A stretch of 64,000 bases of DNA from NCBI RefSeq assembly GCF_901827175.1, contig NZ_LR594663.1, positions 62,001-126,000 on the forward strand, given 5' to 3'. This document shows positions 51,086 to 59,836 of this stretch, one piece after another. The translations under genes were made by a program, and so were the position numbers. This DNA is from Variovorax sp. RA8 (lineage in GTDB: Bacteria; Pseudomonadota; Gammaproteobacteria; Burkholderiales; Burkholderiaceae_C). Positions within the stretch are counted from its first letter, which is position 1. Each line of letters opens with the position of its first letter. The notes under the pieces were generated by a model. It was not told the DNA's origin. It did not search any database and saw only the letters and a program-made list of their open reading frames with translations.

Positions 51086-52864
51086 CTAGGGTTTGCCGGC
51101 ACGCGCGGCGATCACGCCGTCCCGGAACTGGATTTCGATGGCCAGCTCGGGGCTGGCCAGGACTTGTGCTTGGGCGGTGATCGGCTTGCCCGTAGCGTCG
51201 CGGACGATCGCGAAGCCGCGGGCTGCCGGGGCCCTGGCCCGAGATCTCCCGAATCAGCGCTTCGGCGCCCGATCTCGCGCGATCGAGCGTGGCTGCGGCG
51301 CGCTCGCCGACGGCGGCCATGTCGGTCTGCGCCTGGCGCCGCGCGTGCCGCGCGCCGGCGCTTGCCTGGTCCATGACGGTGTTGAGCGCGAGTCACCGGC
51401 CAGGCTGGTGCTTGCACGCGCCTGCACGTCTGCCAGGTGGCGCGGCACGAGCTGGCGGGCAGCGGTGACCTGCTCGGCGGCTGCCTGGCGCACCTGATGC
51501 ACAAGGTGCAGCCCTCCCTTTGCCGCCTGGTGCACGTCTTGCAGGGCGGCAACGCCGATCGCGTTCATCGCGTCGCGGCTTTCCTGGCGCGCACGGGCCA
51601 CGTGGGCGCGAGCATCTGCTGCGACCTGGCTGTGCGCCTGATCGATCGCTGCGCTGAGCTCGCGCGTCATGCGCTCGGCCTTGGTCGTGATGCTTTCGCA
51701 GGCGGCCTGGGCCTCTCGGGCTCGCCGGGCAATCAGCTTCTCGATCGCGGCGATGACCTTGCTCGGGGTGTCGAACTTCGCGTGCGCACCCTCATCCACG
51801 ATGGTGCTGTCCCGCTCGTGTCCAATTCCAGTCAGCACCGGCAGCCGCTGGTCGCAGATGAAGCGGGCCAACTCGTAGTCGTTGAGCCAGGCCAGGTTGT
51901 TGACTGCGCCGCCGCCTCGGATGATGACGACGGCATCCGGAAAGTCGCCTGCCGCTGCGCATTGGTCCAGCGCGTTGGTAAGCGCCGCGACGATCTCGCG
52001 GGCGGCGCCTTCGCCCTGAAACCTGCTGTGCGCGTAGGTGAAACGGCACAGCCCGAACTGCGCGAGGCGATCGGACTCCTTCCGGAAATCGCCGAGGCCC
52101 GCGGCCTCGTGTGGTGCCACGACCAGTACCGAGGTGAAGTTCCAGGGTGGCGGCACGTTCTTGTTCTGCTCGAAGACGCCCTCGCGCTGCAGTCGCCCCC
52201 GGATTTCCTTCATGCGGGCTGCCAGGTCGCCCAGGGTGTAGCCGAAGTCGATGGCGTCGATTTCCAGGCTGAAGCCGAACTGGGGCTTGAAGCCAGGCTT
52301 GGCGCGTACGAGCAGCTTGATCCCGGCGCCGATGGTCGCGCCGGTGGCGCGCTCGAATTCTGGGAGGATGCGGGCGGCCGTGTTTGCCCAGATCATGGCA
52401 TGCGCCTTGGCCAGCACCTGCCCCGCGCGATCGCGCTCCGACAGCTCGAGATAGACATGCCCATTGCGCAGCGTCACCTGCATGACCTCCACCATTGTCC
52501 AGACGCCGCCCCTGAAGGCCTGCGAGATTGCCGTGGCGACGCCGCCGAGCAGGCGAGACAAGGAAATGCCCTTGGCGGGCGCGCTCAGCTCACCGCTCTC
52601 GGTGCCGGCCGCGAGCTCCCGAGAGGCGAAGCGGTCAGCCCCGGTGGCACTCGGAGCTGACCCGGGGCCCGTGGTTACCGGCGCCGGAGCAGACCCGCCC
52701 GGCACGATGGCCCACTTGGCAAAGGCGGAGAGATCTGTCGCGGGATGCACCCACCAGCGCCTACTCTCGGGGTCATACCGCGCGCCTAACGCTTTGGCGG
52801 CGTCCTTCTCCTTGTAGGGAACGTTGAGGTAGTGGCGCTCTTGCATCCTTCGATTTTGGTTCAT
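51086..52864 (-). pseudogene. xseA: Exonuclease VII large subunit (XseA) with DUF5710-like N-terminus, frameshifted
   Basis: Start at 52864 or 52846. N-terminal Y-L-N-V-P-Y-K-E-K-D-A-A-K-A-L-G-A-R-Y-D plus R-R-W-W-V is a DUF5710-like module; a linker follows, then the OB domain, then the catalytic core with I-I-R-G-G-G-A-V-N-N-L, L-P-V-L-T-G-I-G-H-E-R-D and D-E-G-A-H-A. A long coiled coil follows. Two shifts, near 51390 and near 51235, break the C-terminus; rejoined it ends G-F-A-I-V-R-D ... A-A-R-A-G-K-P at 51086. Either two real frameshifts or sequencing errors. Confidence 0.7.
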
Positions 52865-53061
52865 GCCGCAGGACGTGGCGGATGGAGGGTCGCGTCGCCG
52901 GCAAGTCGGCAGCGTGCGGGCGACTCCGCGGCCGGCTTCGAGCGTCGCGAAGGCACGGGCGACCCAGCGAGTGTTGGCATCGCTCAACTCGGCCCGAACG
53001 AATGGTCAAGTCAAGTTCTGCGATGGCAACGAACAGCGGTAGGGACAAACCCAAACCGTGC

Positions 53062-53631
53062 CTAGAACCTGACCGAGAAGCGCGAGGCCGATTCGTAGCC
53101 AACGCTCGATGCGACTCGGGTGACCGCATGGTTTGTCGACTGAAGCAAAGTCATCGCGAACGACATGCGCGTATCTGTCAAGACCGACCCGAAAGTCACT
53201 CCTTCCGCGCTCAGTCTTCGTCGCAGGGTTGCTTCGCTCATGGCAAGCCGTGCAGCCACCGAAGACATCGTCCAAGGCTCCGAAAGCGAGCCGGCCAACA
53301 AGCTCCGCAGTCGTGCCGCCACCGTCACGCCCTGTGGCGCCGCGAGTGTGATGTTGCGCAGGGACAGCCACACCAAGACCTCCGTCAGCCTGTGCCTTGC
53401 GACCTCGGCGGGAACCTGGCAAGCGTTTGAGATGGCTTCGGTGGCGCGGTCGACACAGTCGTAGAACTCCCGCCCGAGATCCCGGATCACGGTTGCCTGC
53501 AGCGGGGGGCGCGATCCGCGGCTGCCGAGCTCGAACATGATCGCCTTGTCCCAAAGGAGCCAACGCGCTTCGAAAAGACCTTGTGCAGACAGCTGGTTGA
53601 ACACGTCGAAGCTTTGCCCGCCCGCGACCAC
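53062..53631 (-). CDS. AraC-family regulator, truncated at both ends
   Basis: 189 residues from GTG 53631; the frame is open further upstream (Q-R-R-W-S-L-Q-G-G-E-A) but has no good start. The C-terminal AraC DNA-binding domain is evident (W-T-M-S-S-V-A-A-R-L-A-M-S-E-A-T-L-R-R-R-L and V-T-R-V-A-S-S-V-G-Y-E-S-A-S-R-F-S). It ends at S-V-R-F, about 10-20 residues before family members usually stop. Possibly a relic. Confidence 0.6.
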   Translation of the reverse strand: MVAGGQSFDVFNQLSAQGLFEARWLLWDKAIMFELGSRGSRPPLQATVIRDLGREFYDCVDRATEAISNACQVPAEVARHRLTEVLVWLSLRNITLAAPQGVTVAARLRSLLAGSLSEPWTMSSVAARLAMSEATLRRRLSAEGVTFGSVLTDTRMSFAMTLLQSTNHAVTRVASSVGYESASRFSVRF

Positions 53632-53832
53632 AATGGCTTCGCCGCCTTGCAGACTCCAGCGGCGCTGGCCAACGTCATTTTTCCGTGCTTCAGGAGTATG
53701 AGCGCCGGTTGTCGAGCGCGAGCTGGCTGAATCTCAGCGTACTGTGCTGAACGACATTCGTGGTCCGATCTCCGGGCGCGAGGGCAGGGACCTTACCGGA
53801 TTGTGCTTGGTCACGACCCATGGTGACGAAGA

Positions 53833-54231
53833 CTAGGAACGCACGCGATGAATGGCGCAAAGCTTGTTTCCATCGGGGTCGCGCACGTAGGCAAGGTAAT
53901 ACTTGCCCAAGGCATCGTTGCGCAGTCCTGGCGGGTCTTCGATGGATACGCCGCCATGTGCCACCGCCGTGTCATGAAACTCCTTTACCAGCTCCGGGGT
54001 CTCGCATTTGAATGCGATCGTTCCTCCGTTTGCACACGTGGCAGGTCTATTGTCGATGGGCTGGCTGATCCCCAGGGTGTTTCCACCGTGCCGGTAGAAC
54101 AGGCGAACATGACCCGTCGCGGTAATGTTGCGGACAGGCTCGCCTTGCGCGCCGATCACGCGAAGAATTGCATCGTAGAAGCGTTTGGAGCGTTCGATGT
54201 CGTTACTGCCAACCATGACGTGATTGAACAT
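53833..54231 (-). CDS. VOC/glyoxalase-like protein
   Basis: 132 residues, one VOC module pair: M-F-N-H-V-M-V-G-S-N-D-I-E-R-S-K-R-F-Y-D-A-I-L and Y-Y-L-A-Y-V-R-D-P-D-G-N-K-L-C-A-I-H-R. The His4 ligand is kept, but the second His and the C-terminal Glu of the metal triad are not obvious, so the function may be resistance-type binding rather than catalysis. Separate from neighbours. Confidence 0.82.
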   Translation of the reverse strand: MFNHVMVGSNDIERSKRFYDAILRVIGAQGEPVRNITATGHVRLFYRHGGNTLGISQPIDNRPATCANGGTIAFKCETPELVKEFHDTAVAHGGVSIEDPPGLRNDALGKYYLAYVRDPDGNKLCAIHRVRS

Positions 54232-54584
54232 TCATTTGCCCTTTCCAACTTGTGACGAATGTGATGATCGAGCGAGTCTGCGTCAATGCAGGCGATTTCA
54301 GCACCTCGTGTGCGGTGAAGGACGGCGGCTTCTGACGACCAACGCCACGCCTGCTCGAATGAGTAGGAAGGCGCCCTTTCGATCATTCGTGATGCGGATG
54401 TTCCGGAAACAGGGAGCGGACGCGGTTCAAGCTTGGCAGCGATCGAGCCCGCTTGCGCAGGGCACATGCCCGTGTTGCTTTCCGCCGACATCATGCACTC
54501 TCCCAATGGATTCCCTGGGCCGGGCGCGCTACGTTCGCCTTCATGGAGATCTGATGTCGCCATCTTGGTGAAAGGAGGCGGGCC
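54232..54584. other. No gene seen
   Basis: Gap between the VOC gene and a short hypothetical gene. No frame with recognisable features and no clear repeat. Confidence 0.45.
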
Positions 54585-54857
54585 ATGCCGATGGAACTGC
54601 TGAGCCGGCTCTGCAAGGCCACGATGCCATGCTATGTCTCGGACGAGGACGACATCGAGAAGTTGTCGGTCTTGAGCGCTGCGCAACTTGTGGAGGCGGA
54701 CATCCCGCCCATGCTGGAGGACGCCGGGCTTCGGTGGTTCTCAGGGGTTGCCGTCGTTCATCGCGTCTCCGGTGACGGCTTCTCGGCGGTCAACGGCCGC
54801 ACGAAACGGCCACTCGCCTTTGCGGGCCCTGGCATGGAGCGGCTGCCCTGGGGATGA
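54585..54857 (+). CDS. Short hypothetical protein
   Basis: 90 residues from ATG 54585, preceded by AAAGGAGGCGGGCC, a very strong ribosome-binding sequence that supports it. M-P-M-E-L-L-S-R-L-C-K-A-T-M-P-C, then D-E-D-D-I-E-K-L-S-V-L-S-A-A-Q-L-V-E-A-D-I-P-P and a beta region V-A-V-V-H-R-V-S-G-D-G. Soluble; no family recognised. Confidence 0.55.
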   Translation: MPMELLSRLCKATMPCYVSDEDDIEKLSVLSAAQLVEADIPPMLEDAGLRWFSGVAVVHRVSGDGFSAVNGRTKRPLAFAGPGMERLPWG

Positions 54858-55143
54858 GTAGGCCGTACGGCCGCGTCCTCCGCTTCGCAACGCGAAGCAA
54901 ACGGGCAACAGCACACGAATGGCCACCCATCCCTTGTTCATGCGCCTTCAGCGAGCGAGTGATGCGCTGCTTGGGAGCCGGACGGATCAGCATTTGACCG
55001 AACAGGCGCGCCGTCTTCGTATCGCGACGCCATCCCCGTGGCTGAGGTAAACGTTCATCGCCAAGTCATCGAAGGCCACCAACACGACGCCCGCGGCGAC
55101 GCTGCCTTCTGCCGCGGGGAACTGCAGCACCAGCGCGCATGCA

Positions 55144-55449
55144 CTACCCCGAGATCGAGCCTGTGCGCCGGCGGTCGAAGAAGGACTTGCGCCAGCCCAT
55201 GACCCGGATGGAGCCAAATACGCCCCCTTTGGTGTATGGGTCGCCGGCAACGAAGGCCTCTGCCGACGCGCGATCTTGGGTGTCCACGATCAACAATCCT
55301 CCGATCGCCTGGCCGAGGTCGTTCAGCAGCGCACCGCCGGCGAGTATTTCCCCATGATGCGCATCGAGGTAGGCGAGGTGCTGTGGCCTCAGCGCAGTAC
55401 GCAGCGTCTCGCATTCGGGGTTGTCGAGGGCGAGGATGGCGAATGGCAT
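55144..55449 (-). CDS. YCII-domain protein
   Basis: 101 residues from ATG 55449: M-P-F-A-I-L-A-L-D-N-P-E, R-P-Q-H-L-A-Y-L-D-A-H-H-G-E-I-L-A-G-G with the conserved His, then D-T-Q-D-R-A-S-A-E-A-F-V-A-G-D-P-Y-T-K-G-G-V-F with the conserved Asp. This is the canonical YciI pattern (His-Asp pair). It lies downstream of the Bug/SMP-30 genes on the same strand and may belong to that operon. Confidence 0.87.
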   Translation of the reverse strand: MPFAILALDNPECETLRTALRPQHLAYLDAHHGEILAGGALLNDLGQAIGGLLIVDTQDRASAEAFVAGDPYTKGGVFGSIRVMGWRKSFFDRRRTGSISG

Positions 55450-55536
55450 GGCGGGAATCGATAAAGCTGGGGTCATTCGCCGAAGCGGCGCAACGCGCGG
55501 TCGCGCTGTTTTGGCGTGCGTCGCGCTGGAAGAGCC

Positions 55537-56505
55537 TCAGCTGGGTTGAATGCCGGCCTTCTGGATGATGGTGCGCCAGGTGCTCATCTCGCGCGCGATG
55601 AACGACCGGAACTCTGCCGGCGTGCTGCCTACGGGATTGGCGCCGTTGACCAGGAGCGTCTCGCGCGTGGCCGGCGTGTTCAATGCATGGCGCACCTGCT
55701 CGCCCAGGCGTTGCACGATCGCCGCGTCGGTGCCCGCAGGCGCCAGGATTCCGGCCCAGGCACTGACGTCGAACGGCTTGCCGGTGATCTCGGCGACCGT
55801 GGCGATGTCTGGCAAGGACGCCGAGCGCGACTTGGTCGAGGCTGCAAGCGCACGCAGCTTGCCGGATTTCACCAAGGGCGCGGCCGCTACCACATTGGCA
55901 AACATGAGCTCGACATGTCCCCCCATCACGTCGGCGAGGGCCGGCCCTGTACCCTTGTACGGCGCGTGGGTCATCGAGACGCCGGATTGAAGGGCCAACA
56001 ATTCCATTGCGAGATGGTCGGCAGTGCCGCTGCCGGTGGAGGCGAAGGAGAGCGGCTTGGTCTTGGCCTGAGCCAGCACCTCTGCGAGCGAGCGCAACGT
56101 CGAGCCCGGCGCCGCCACCATGATGAAGGGCGACTGCACCGCGAGGCTGATGGGAGCGAAGGCTTTTTCGGTATCGAAGGGGAGCGTCTTCATCATCGAT
56201 GGGTTCGTGACATGCGGAACGCTCGCCACCAGCAGTGTGTATCCGTCCGGCGTGGACTTCGAGACGTAGTCGCTTCCTATCAACGTGCTGGCACCTGGCT
56301 TGTTCTCCACGAAAAATGTCTGCCCGAGCGACTCCGTGAGACCGGCAGCGATCGAGCGCGCAACGGCATCGGTGCCTCCGCCGGCGGTGAACGGCACGAC
56401 GACCTTCACTGCACGGCTGGGGTAGGTCGAGGCGGCATGCAAGGGTGCGGCAGCGCCGGCCATGCAGGTGCTCGCCAAGAGGGTCACGAGTTCGCGGCGG
56501 TTCAT
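55537..56505 (-). CDS. Bug/TctC-family periplasmic solute receptor
   Basis: 322 residues from ATG 56505; M-N-R-R-E-L-V-T-L-L-A-S-T start and signal cleavage near L-H-A-A-S. Family motifs K-V-V-V-P-F-T-A-G-G-G-T-D-A, F-V-E-N-K-P-G-A-S and S-T-P-D-G-Y-T-L-L. Transcribed in the same direction as the lactonase, which starts 52 bases upstream of it, so ligand and lactonase substrate are probably linked. Confidence 0.93.
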   Translation of the reverse strand: MNRRELVTLLASTCMAGAAAPLHAASTYPSRAVKVVVPFTAGGGTDAVARSIAAGLTESLGQTFFVENKPGASTLIGSDYVSKSTPDGYTLLVASVPHVTNPSMMKTLPFDTEKAFAPISLAVQSPFIMVAAPGSTLRSLAEVLAQAKTKPLSFASTGSGTADHLAMELLALQSGVSMTHAPYKGTGPALADVMGGHVELMFANVVAAAPLVKSGKLRALAASTKSRSASLPDIATVAEITGKPFDVSAWAGILAPAGTDAAIVQRLGEQVRHALNTPATRETLLVNGANPVGSTPAEFRSFIAREMSTWRTIIQKAGIQPS

Positions 56506-56557
56506 GCGGTTTCCTTCGAATGCGCGGGCCTGAAACAAGCCAGCGCCTTGCATTTGA

Positions 56558-57463
56558 TTAGAGGTTGAAGTGAAGCCGCTGGCCGCGCTCGGGCCAGGGC
56601 ACGGATACGAGCCGGCCGGTCCCGGACAAGGTCACGAAGGCCGTTTCCAGGTCAGGGCCGCCGAAGCAGATGTTCGTCACGTAGCTATCCGGAAAGCAGA
56701 CTTGGCGCAGCACAACCCCATCCGGCGAGATGACCGAGATCGCACCGGTGACCAGCGTGGCGACGCAGATGTTCCCCCGGGCATCCAGTGCGAGGCTGTC
56801 GAAACGCTGGAAGCCCGGCAGCCCGCACACCAGGCGGCCACCATGAGGCGATGGAAAGGGTTGCTTCCTGGCGCGCCCGGGCTCGATCAGGTCGAAAGCC
56901 CAAAGGCGTGCGGTTTCGGTCTCTGCCACATAGACCGTCGCGCCGTCCGGCGCGAGTCCGACACCGTTGGCCGCCAGCAGCGGGTACGCCACCTCGACGA
57001 TGCGCGAACCATCAGGCAGTGCGTAGTAGAGGCCGCCGTTGTCACGCATGCGCGCGTGCTTCTTGCCGAAGTCGGTGAAGTAGAAGCCCCCGTACTCGTC
57101 GAACACCAGGTCGTTGGGCGAGGAGAGACGGTGGTCATCGCAATGCGTGTAGAGCGTGGTGGCCTTGCCAAGCGCCATGTCGACCTTCAGGATGCTGCCC
57201 CCCATGTAGCCTGGCGAAGGACCGGCGGCCGTGAATTGCCCGGGGACGTATGCGTTGCCGCCGTTGTCGCAGATGTAGAGCGCGCCGTCCGGTCCGACAG
57301 CAGCTCCATTGGGACCGCTTGCGCATTCAAACAGCATTTCCACGCGGCCGTCGGACGCAACGCGCACGATCTTGCCGGCGCGCATCTCCACAACGATGAC
57401 CGATCCGTCACTCATGGCCACCGGCCCCTCGGGAAACTGCAGATCCTCGGCGAGAACTCTCAT
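56558..57463 (-). CDS. SMP-30/gluconolactonase-family protein
   Basis: 301 residues, a six-bladed propeller lactonase. Metal ligand set is visible: Glu12 (F-P-E-G-P), Asn in S-P-N-D-L-V-F-D, Asn in A-N-G-V-G-L-A-P-D and Asp in F-D-S-L-A-L-D. It hydrolyses lactones such as gluconolactone using Ca or Zn. The start ATG 57463 has a plausible spacing to AGGCGAGAAG-type purine-rich sequence only weakly. Co-directional with the Bug receptor and divergent neighbours are regulators. Confidence 0.9.
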   Translation of the reverse strand: MRVLAEDLQFPEGPVAMSDGSVIVVEMRAGKIVRVASDGRVEMLFECASGPNGAAVGPDGALYICDNGGNAYVPGQFTAAGPSPGYMGGSILKVDMALGKATTLYTHCDDHRLSSPNDLVFDEYGGFYFTDFGKKHARMRDNGGLYYALPDGSRIVEVAYPLLAANGVGLAPDGATVYVAETETARLWAFDLIEPGRARKQPFPSPHGGRLVCGLPGFQRFDSLALDARGNICVATLVTGAISVISPDGVVLRQVCFPDSYVTNICFGGPDLETAFVTLSGTGRLVSVPWPERGQRLHFNL

Positions 57464-57647
57464 GCGATTCGATGCTTCTCGCCTGTGCGGAATGGCGGAA
57501 ATGCAATGTCTCCGATTGGTTGGCAACCCGAAGATAGGAGATTGCCTAGGGGGCTTCAATTACAATTTACTCATGTGGAAGATGAGTAAAACGCACATCT
57601 GCGCACAGCAGCGGCCGCGCTGCCATCAGCGGTCGCCGTCCAGGCGA

Positions 57648-58541
57648 CTAGCCAGTGGACGCGATCTCAGACGCGATCCACGTTTCGAACGCAAGTACGC
57701 GCTGTGGCACGGGCCGGTCCGTTCGCCACGCCATGAAGTAGCCGCCTTCTGTTGGAACCCGCAAGTCGAAGGGAGCGACCAGTCGGCCGCTTGCAAGATC
57801 GTCCTGCACGAAGGGGAGAACGGCGACCACCACGCCGAGTTGTTCGGTGGCAGCCTGGTAGGCCATGCCGGCGTTGTCGAACTTCAGGCCGCGATTGCCG
57901 TCGATGCCGTTGGTGCCTGCGGCCGCAAGCCAGGTCGGCCAGTCTTGTGTGCGGTTGAGCGAACAAAGCAGCGCGTGCCCTGCCAAGTCCGCAGGTTCCT
58001 TCATCGGCGGATCTCGCTTCAGCAGCGCGGGCGAGCAGACGGCCACCAGTGTCTCGCGAAACAGCAGGCGATAGCCCGGCCCCGCCGGCGGATGAGGCTC
58101 CGAATGGATGCTCACGTCCACGTCATCGCGATGAAAGTCGGTGAGCTTGTGCGATGTCGTGATCTGCACGTCGATCTTCGGATGCTGCGCGTGAAAGCGC
58201 GACAGGCGCGGAATCAGCCAGCGTATGGCGAAGGTGGGCGGCAGCTTGATGCGCAGCAGCCAATCGTCGGAGCTCTGCACCAGCTGCCGGGTGCCGTGCT
58301 CGATGTGGTCGAGCGCTACCCGCATGCTGGCGAAGTAGGTCTTGCCGGCCGGCGTGAGGCACATGCCCTGCCGGCCGCGCTCGAAAAGCTTGACGTCAAG
58401 CCATTGCTCAAGCGTCGCGATGTGCCGGCTGACGGCACCCTGGGTCACGAACAGCTCCTGCGAGGCCCGCGTGAAGTTGCCGCAGCGCGCGGCGGCCTCG
58501 AAGGCGCGCAGGGCGTTCAGGGGCGGCAGGCGACGCGACAT
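57648..58541 (-). CDS. LysR-family regulator (GcvA type)
   Basis: 297 residues. HTH region L-N-A-L-R-A-F-E-A-A-A-R-C-G-N-F-T-R-A-S-Q-E-L-F-V-T-Q-G-A-V-S-R-H (about 8-40), followed by the effector domain with L-P-P-T-F-A-I-R-W-L-I-P-R-L, the GcvA-group signature. It is transcribed toward the lactonase and could control the lactonase/Bug/YCII genes. Divergent from the LacI gene across 80 bases. Confidence 0.92.
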   Translation of the reverse strand: MSRRLPPLNALRAFEAAARCGNFTRASQELFVTQGAVSRHIATLEQWLDVKLFERGRQGMCLTPAGKTYFASMRVALDHIEHGTRQLVQSSDDWLLRIKLPPTFAIRWLIPRLSRFHAQHPKIDVQITTSHKLTDFHRDDVDVSIHSEPHPPAGPGYRLLFRETLVAVCSPALLKRDPPMKEPADLAGHALLCSLNRTQDWPTWLAAAGTNGIDGNRGLKFDNAGMAYQAATEQLGVVVAVLPFVQDDLASGRLVAPFDLRVPTEGGYFMAWRTDRPVPQRVLAFETWIASEIASTG

Positions 58542-58621
58542 GCGATGAAGTTTACTGATGCCCGGCGGGGCAGGCCGAGGGAATCGGGCGTGCTCTAATC
58601 GGATCAAAGGTTCCACACAGT

Positions 58622-59719
58622 ATGGCCACTGATCCTGGTGCAAAAAGGCTGCGGCAGAAGGACAGCCCGGCAGAAGACTCGGTTTCCGCCGAGGAAGGCA
58701 AGCCCTCCATTCGCGAAGTGGCGTTGCTGGCCGGCGTCGGCCTGGGGACTGCCTCCCGCGTGATCAACGGGCACCCCAGCGTTCGGCAGGAAACACGCCG
58801 GCGCGTCCAGGCCGCCATCGCTCAGCTGGGCTACGTGCCCGACATCGTCGCGCAGAGCATGCGCAATCACCGCTCGATGACCTTCGCCTGCGTGATGCGC
58901 GACTTCACGGTCCCGGTCCTCAGTATGTTCGTGGACTCCATGCAAAAGGAGATCGATCCGTTCGGCTTCTCGCTGATGGTCGCCTCCAGCTATCATGATT
59001 CCAAGCGGGAATTGAGCCTCTTGCGCGGCCTGCAGCAGCGGCGCATCGACGGACTGGTCATCGCGACTTCTTCGGAACACGACGCGGCCGTGCTGGCGAT
59101 ACTGGAGGAGGCGCAGTTTCCCATCGTCCTGCTCGATCGCGAGCTGCCCGGCGAGCTCGACGCCGTCAGCGTCAATCATGCCGCTGGGATTCGCCAGGCG
59201 GTGCTGCACCTGGCCGATCTGGGCCATCGGCGCATTGCCATCATCTCGGGCGAGGCGGGTGTGCATCCGACTCAAAGCCGGCTGGAGGGCTTCATCGAGG
59301 GCCACAGGGCAAGAAAGCTCCCCGTCGACAGGGAGTTGATCCGGGCGGCTTCGTTCGGTCGCGACGTGGGCTATGCAGAGGCCGGCTGGCTGCTGGACCA
59401 GCCTTCTGCGCCCACGGCCATCATCGCCGGCGGAACGTCGTTGCTGCCCGGCGTGATGCAGGCAGTGCGCGAGCGCGGCCTTGTCATTCCGCGCGACCTT
59501 TCCGTGATTGCGGGGGCGGACAGTGACGTCGCGCAGCTGTCCACGCCCGCGTTCACCGTGGTGAGATGGAATCACGATCAGCTCGGCAAGGCCGCCGGAC
59601 GCTTCCTGATGGACCGCCTTGCCGATCCGCTGCTGCCACGCCGGCGGTTGGTTGTGCAGGCGGAACTGGTGGTGAGGGACTCGTGCGCCGCGCCGCGGGT
59701 GCTTGCCAGAACTGCTTGA
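58622..59719 (+). CDS. LacI-family transcriptional regulator
   Basis: 365 residues with an extended N-terminus of about 28 residues before the HTH (S-I-R-E-V-A-L-L-A-G-V-G-L-G-T-A-S-R-V-I-N-G-H-P-S-V). The hinge Y-V-P-D-I-V-A-Q-S-M-R leads to a periplasmic-binding-protein-like sensor. Its stop codon lies inside the -35 region of the next promoter, whose operators have the typical LacI palindrome, so it regulates the hydantoinase-like operon. Confidence 0.93.
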   Translation: MATDPGAKRLRQKDSPAEDSVSAEEGKPSIREVALLAGVGLGTASRVINGHPSVRQETRRRVQAAIAQLGYVPDIVAQSMRNHRSMTFACVMRDFTVPVLSMFVDSMQKEIDPFGFSLMVASSYHDSKRELSLLRGLQQRRIDGLVIATSSEHDAAVLAILEEAQFPIVLLDRELPGELDAVSVNHAAGIRQAVLHLADLGHRRIAIISGEAGVHPTQSRLEGFIEGHRARKLPVDRELIRAASFGRDVGYAEAGWLLDQPSAPTAIIAGGTSLLPGVMQAVRERGLVIPRDLSVIAGADSDVAQLSTPAFTVVRWNHDQLGKAAGRFLMDRLADPLLPRRRLVVQAELVVRDSCAAPRVLARTA

Positions 59720-59758
59720 CAAGGCCCTTTCTGCCGCCTACATTGGAAACGTTACCAA
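59716..59758 (+). promoter_or_regulatory. Sigma-70 promoter with overlapping LacI operator
   Basis: TTGACA at 59716-59721 and TACATT at 59739-59744 are separated by exactly 17 bp. The palindrome TTGGAAACGTTACCAA (59743-59758) covers the start of transcription, as expected for repression by the LacI protein encoded just upstream. Confidence 0.75.
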
Positions 59759-59797
59759 GAAGTGCGGCCGAGAGAAAACGTTGTCCGCCCTTGTTGA

Positions 59798-59811
59798 TGG
59801 AAACGTTTCCA
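59798..59811. promoter_or_regulatory. Second LacI operator
   Basis: TGGAAACGTTTCCA is a perfect 14-bp palindrome, 55 bases downstream of the first operator and 26 bases before the first structural gene. The longer flanks (TTGA/TCAA) extend the symmetry. Two operators allow looping or cooperative repression. Confidence 0.75.
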
Positions 59812-59836
59812 ATCAAGCTACCTGCGGGATGAGTTC

